Shown here piece after piece: positions 61,302 to 64,000 of a DNA stretch of 64,000 nt. Source of the stretch: Anthopleura xanthogrammica (taxonomy: Eukaryota > Cnidaria > Anthozoa > Actiniaria > Actiniidae); NCBI GenBank assembly GCA_964019055.1, contig OZ025210.1, positions 10,846,658 through 10,910,657 on the forward strand. The letters are read 5' to 3'. Position 1 is the first letter of the stretch. Each line of letters begins with the position of its first letter. A program made the translations under genes and the position numbers. The notes below the pieces were generated by a model that worked only from the letters and a program-made list of their open reading frames with translations, ran no database searches and was not told where the DNA came from.

Positions 61302-61457
61302 TCAGATTGTGTGTTCATCGTTCTCTTCTGGTCTTCCAGTTTCCTCCACATCTCGGCTCATCAGTACAACACACAAATAGTAGAGAACAAGAGTCTCACA
61401 CATCTTCAATACTTGTAATAAGCACATCAGCCCGAGAACCTCGTTAGGGTTTGTCAT
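61302..61457 (-). CDS. AN3: 51-aa micro-protein
   Basis: It begins MTNPNEVLGLMCLLQVLK and ends RDVEETGRPEENDEHTI; donor CTA/GTAAGTA after the stop. The N-terminus MTNPNE links AN to the TD proteins (MTDPNQ). It converges with SGP7 as in the other SGP-AN pairs. Confidence 0.65.
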   Translation of the reverse strand: MTNPNEVLGLMCLLQVLKMCETLVLYYLCVVLMSRDVEETGRPEENDEHTI

Positions 61458-62110
61458 TATTTTCCTCTTTTCCTCCGTACCTCGACTTTATCGTGGACCC
61501 AACAAATAGCAGCCCGAAATGGGTTTGCACTGAGTCTCTGGATCAGAGTGTCCCTTGTATGTAAGGGAGCATCCAATGAGCATCCAACTTACGTGTGACA
61601 TTGTTCAAAACATGCGTTGACGTTGTTTGTAAATTTCCACGCATCATTTGGTCCAATTTTGGGAAATTGGATCTGATTGGTTAGCCAAAATAAATAAAAT
61701 TCATTCTACCGCGTGAGTTAATCTAAGTTTAATCGTGTTCAATGGTGTGTTCTGTGTGTGTTTGTTTTGGTCGAACGGTGAAGCTAACAGCATGCCTTAG
61801 CCGAAGTTCCTTAGCCGTATTTTTTTTCAACATTCATTCATAAGCTCTAAATAGTTATATTATAACCCTCAGATACGCCACAATCAGTCACGAGCTAGAG
61901 AAATCAAACTTTCATCGTCCATACAAGTGGAATTTATGAGTTTTCTCGCCTCTGTAAATAACTTGGATATTTCCACCTCTTTGAGCCTGACGCCGCTCCA
62001 GCGTAATCCAATGTAAAGCTAAGCGGCTTAAGTGTTTGTTAAGTTACTACTACAATGTTAGTTTTAGTGATTCATTTTATTATTCATACGCTGTATCCTT
62101 GTGTGACAAA
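61458..62110. other. No gene; shared segment and SGP unit fragment
   Basis: 61,650-62,015 matches 10,028-10,430. 62,045-62,110 is an internal SGP unit fragment (ACAATGTTAGTTTTAGTGAT) interrupted by the Crypton. Confidence 0.5.
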
Positions 62111-62371
62111 TAGAGATTACTTCATGAAAAGCGCTTTTCATGCTGTAATTTATTTATTTTATACATATTGAGATTTTGTTGTTTTTAATTTATTCACATT
62201 TAATTGGTTTTCTAAAACAATTACAAAACTCGTGTAATAATTTCTTTTCGAAAAATTAAGCTTTTACTAGAAGCTATGATGTAAAAATATCAGTAATCAT
62301 AACTAGTACAAAGTAAAATCGGTAAGCCAATGAAGTTTTGGCTGATTTTTTTTTTCTTTTGGCTTAGTTTG

Positions 62372-62634
62372 TCACAGCTGTGGGCTGTCTTCGTCTGACG
62401 ACTCCAACACACGCTTGATGCGTTTAAAGCTACGTGTAGACTCTGTTGATTTAAATGAGTGATTTGCGGAATTCGGTGACTTGTTAACGGTGTTGATTGT
62501 TATATTAAACTGTCCTCCGTGAAAAACTGCTCCACTGAAAGGACCTGCTGGAGGCAAACTAGAACTTTTCATGAATGAAGATTCACGGCACTCGGTGTGC
62601 ATTGCACTTTGTAAACTCGACACTGGCCTTTTTT
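62372..62634 (-). pseudogene. C-terminal extension of the Crypton protein, out of frame
   Basis: It encodes SSLQSAMHTECRE and SGAVFHGGQFNITINTV, a tail typical of animal Crypton/DUF3504 proteins, then a basic stretch and TAG near 62,372. It is in a different frame from the recombinase, so a single-base shift near 62,640 or an unrecognised intron separates them. Confidence 0.6.
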
Positions 62635-63714
62635 CTATAGACGTACTTGAATCAAAGACATGTTTTTCTGTTGTTCGTTTGAGATGGTACTGTAGTTGTT
62701 GACGCTTTGAAGGTTTCTGTGGCCAGATAATTGCATTATATGAGTTGGCGGGACGTTGTTGTCGTTCAGTTTTTGCATCATAGTTTTTCGTGTGCTATGG
62801 TTGGTGAGTCTTCGCTTTTCATCAAAACCTGCTTTGTCTGCCATAGTTTTCATTAAACTATTTAACTTGTTGACTCCCATTGCATTGGTCTTGAACCATG
62901 GTTTATCAGGGTTCTTAGCATAATTAATACCAAGATAAAACGGTGAATCGCTATCCTTCATCGAGCTAGGTCTTTTCTCAGAATAAACTTTGTAAACAAA
63001 CACTGGATCTCTGTCCGGCGAACCATTTGCGAAACTGAAAGCCTTAGGTTTAACTGCTCTGACATTTCGAGGCTCGGCTCCGGTTCTTGTCTTTGTCTGT
63101 CTCTCTGAATATTGTAAATATTCAGCTCCATTCACATCTGTTAGCAGTTGAACGTCTCCCCACTTCATACGACGGTGCTCGTCACATCCTCTCAATCCAA
63201 AGTGTTTGGTGTTCATAAACCACATTGTGTTTAGCAAGGCCTCAGCATTTGCAATTCCAAGTAATTGTTTATCGTATAAAATGTTTACTTCTTCATCGGC
63301 AATAGCTTCTGCTGCGTTCGGCTTGTTCCCTTTGCCGTCTTTTTTGAGTTCTTTACTTCGAGCTTGTAAAGCTTGTCTCGCTTGTTCAAACTGGCTATCT
63401 TCAAAAATACTGCAAGGATACTTACAGACTTTCAAGTGCCGATTAAAGCTGCAAATTAGCCCTCTTAAACTGGAAGGCTCGAAATCCTCACCATCTTTTC
63501 TTCTTACAGCTACGATAAATTCACTGATATACTCATTAAGCTCTTCTGGCGGGATTTCCTCGACTCTTCTCGTTTCATTTTTGGAGTTGAGAAACTCAGT
63601 CAGCAAACTCACATCTCTTCGTGTCTTCGAAAGAGTATTTTTGTTTTTTTGGTCTTCTATAAACTTGTCTATAGGTTTGTCTAGAGACACAAATCTTCTT
63701 GATTGTTCAGCCAT
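62635..63714 (-). CDS. Crypton tyrosine recombinase (DUF3504-type)
   Basis: 359 aa from the ATG at 63,714 (a GTG two codons upstream is less likely). The N-terminal about 120 residues form a core-binding-like helical domain. The catalytic domain has Arg in FGLRGCDEHRRMKW (about 175), H-x2-R in NHSTRK (about 305) and Tyr in SVNNYSTIS (about 342). It would cut and rejoin DNA by the lambda-integrase mechanism. The frame ends just after NMSLIQV; the expected C-terminal extension lies in the next frame downstream. Confidence 0.88.
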   Translation of the reverse strand: MAEQSRRFVSLDKPIDKFIEDQKNKNTLSKTRRDVSLLTEFLNSKNETRRVEEIPPEELNEYISEFIVAVRRKDGEDFEPSSLRGLICSFNRHLKVCKYPCSIFEDSQFEQARQALQARSKELKKDGKGNKPNAAEAIADEEVNILYDKQLLGIANAEALLNTMWFMNTKHFGLRGCDEHRRMKWGDVQLLTDVNGAEYLQYSERQTKTRTGAEPRNVRAVKPKAFSFANGSPDRDPVFVYKVYSEKRPSSMKDSDSPFYLGINYAKNPDKPWFKTNAMGVNKLNSLMKTMADKAGFDEKRRLTNHSTRKTMMQKLNDNNVPPTHIMQLSGHRNLQSVNNYSTISNEQQKNMSLIQVRL

Positions 63715-63980
63715 CCTCACAAATATCTCCTAGCTCTTGATAAGTTTGAAATACGAACAACTAGCGTACACCGAAAATATTATTTTGTGAAAGCTGCCCG
63801 ACAAAGCTACCCGCGATGACCGCGAAAACACGATTCGCCTCGACAGTGGTTTGTGATTGGACGAAACGCTTTTTTCACGTGTGAGAAATTCATTTCGCCT
63901 CTCTGATTGGCTGAAAAAAGTCGCGAACTGGTTTTTCACATAGGGAGATTTGATAAGAAAATCTCATTATGTATAAAATA

Positions 63981-64000
63981 AAGAGATATATGTAATATAT
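63981..64000 (+). repeat. SGP unit resumes at window end
   Basis: AAGAGATATATGTAATATAT equals the SGP unit interior at about 39,220-39,240, confirming the Crypton insertion site. Confidence 0.7.

Larger units (their letters stand above)
62111..63980 (-). mobile_element. Crypton (tyrosine-recombinase transposon)
   Basis: It interrupts an SGP unit: GTGTGACAAA at 62,101-62,110 continues as AAGAGATATATG at 63,981, as in the intact copy at about 39,215. About 1.87 kb with no terminal inverted repeats, as expected for Cryptons. It encodes one recombinase, read leftwards. Confidence 0.75.

Overview
The window looks like nuclear DNA of an aquatic invertebrate, most plausibly a cnidarian. This is an inference from the kinds of mobile element (a Polinton-type provirus, a Crypton tyrosine recombinase, a 2A/cysteine-protease element, many palindromic MITEs), from small spliceosomal introns, and from the AT-rich base composition. 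No ordinary conserved host gene is visible.

Background layer: dispersed copies of very small genes fill the window. Four groups recur, named here by their first residues. TD (MTDPNQ, 56 aa), DL (MDLVEG, 46-50 aa) and AN (MANTNE, 51 aa) all lie on the minus strand. Each is a hydrophobic or amphipathic helix plus an acidic tail, with a stop codon a few bases before a good 5' splice site. SGP (MSGPYI, 54-66 aa, mostly plus strand) is encoded on two exons around a 49-50 bp intron. TD, AN and DL share motifs and look like paralogues. SGP and AN recur as a convergent pair (1-2 kb, 27-28.5 kb, 58-61.5 kb). DL and TD recur as a tandem pair (14.4-15.5 kb, 56.5-57.4 kb). Promoters carry TATA boxes, TGACGTCA (CRE) sites, and for SGP a perfect palindromic NF-kB-type site, a CCAAT box and usually an octamer. 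I do not recognise the proteins.

Mobile layer: 19.9-25.7 kb is a nest. A 5'-truncated LINE sits between ACACA target duplications. It is split by a 3-kb element encoding a two-transmembrane protein, a 2A-like peptide and a cysteine protease resembling herpesvirus tegument deubiquitinases, and again by a 1.55-kb foldback element. A decayed second LINE lies at 29.5-31 kb. Around 58-60.4 kb two related non-autonomous elements sit in tandem, and 62.1-64 kb is a Crypton. Many MITEs and foldbacks are scattered between.

Central object: 42,543-53,835 is a complete 11.3-kb Polinton/adintovirus-like provirus with 6-bp target duplications (CGTAGG) and 2,117-bp terminal inverted repeats. It encodes a packaging ATPase, two conserved accessory proteins, adenain-like protease, major capsid protein, core protein, penton, and integrase with chromodomain, but no DNA polymerase B. 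Each TIR carries three tRNA genes (Trp-CCA, intron-containing Tyr-GTA, Asp-GTC). A diverged older terminus lies just inside the right TIR, and the right TIR contains the first 47 codons of the ATPase gene. Together these suggest the right end was lost and rebuilt by copying the left arm.
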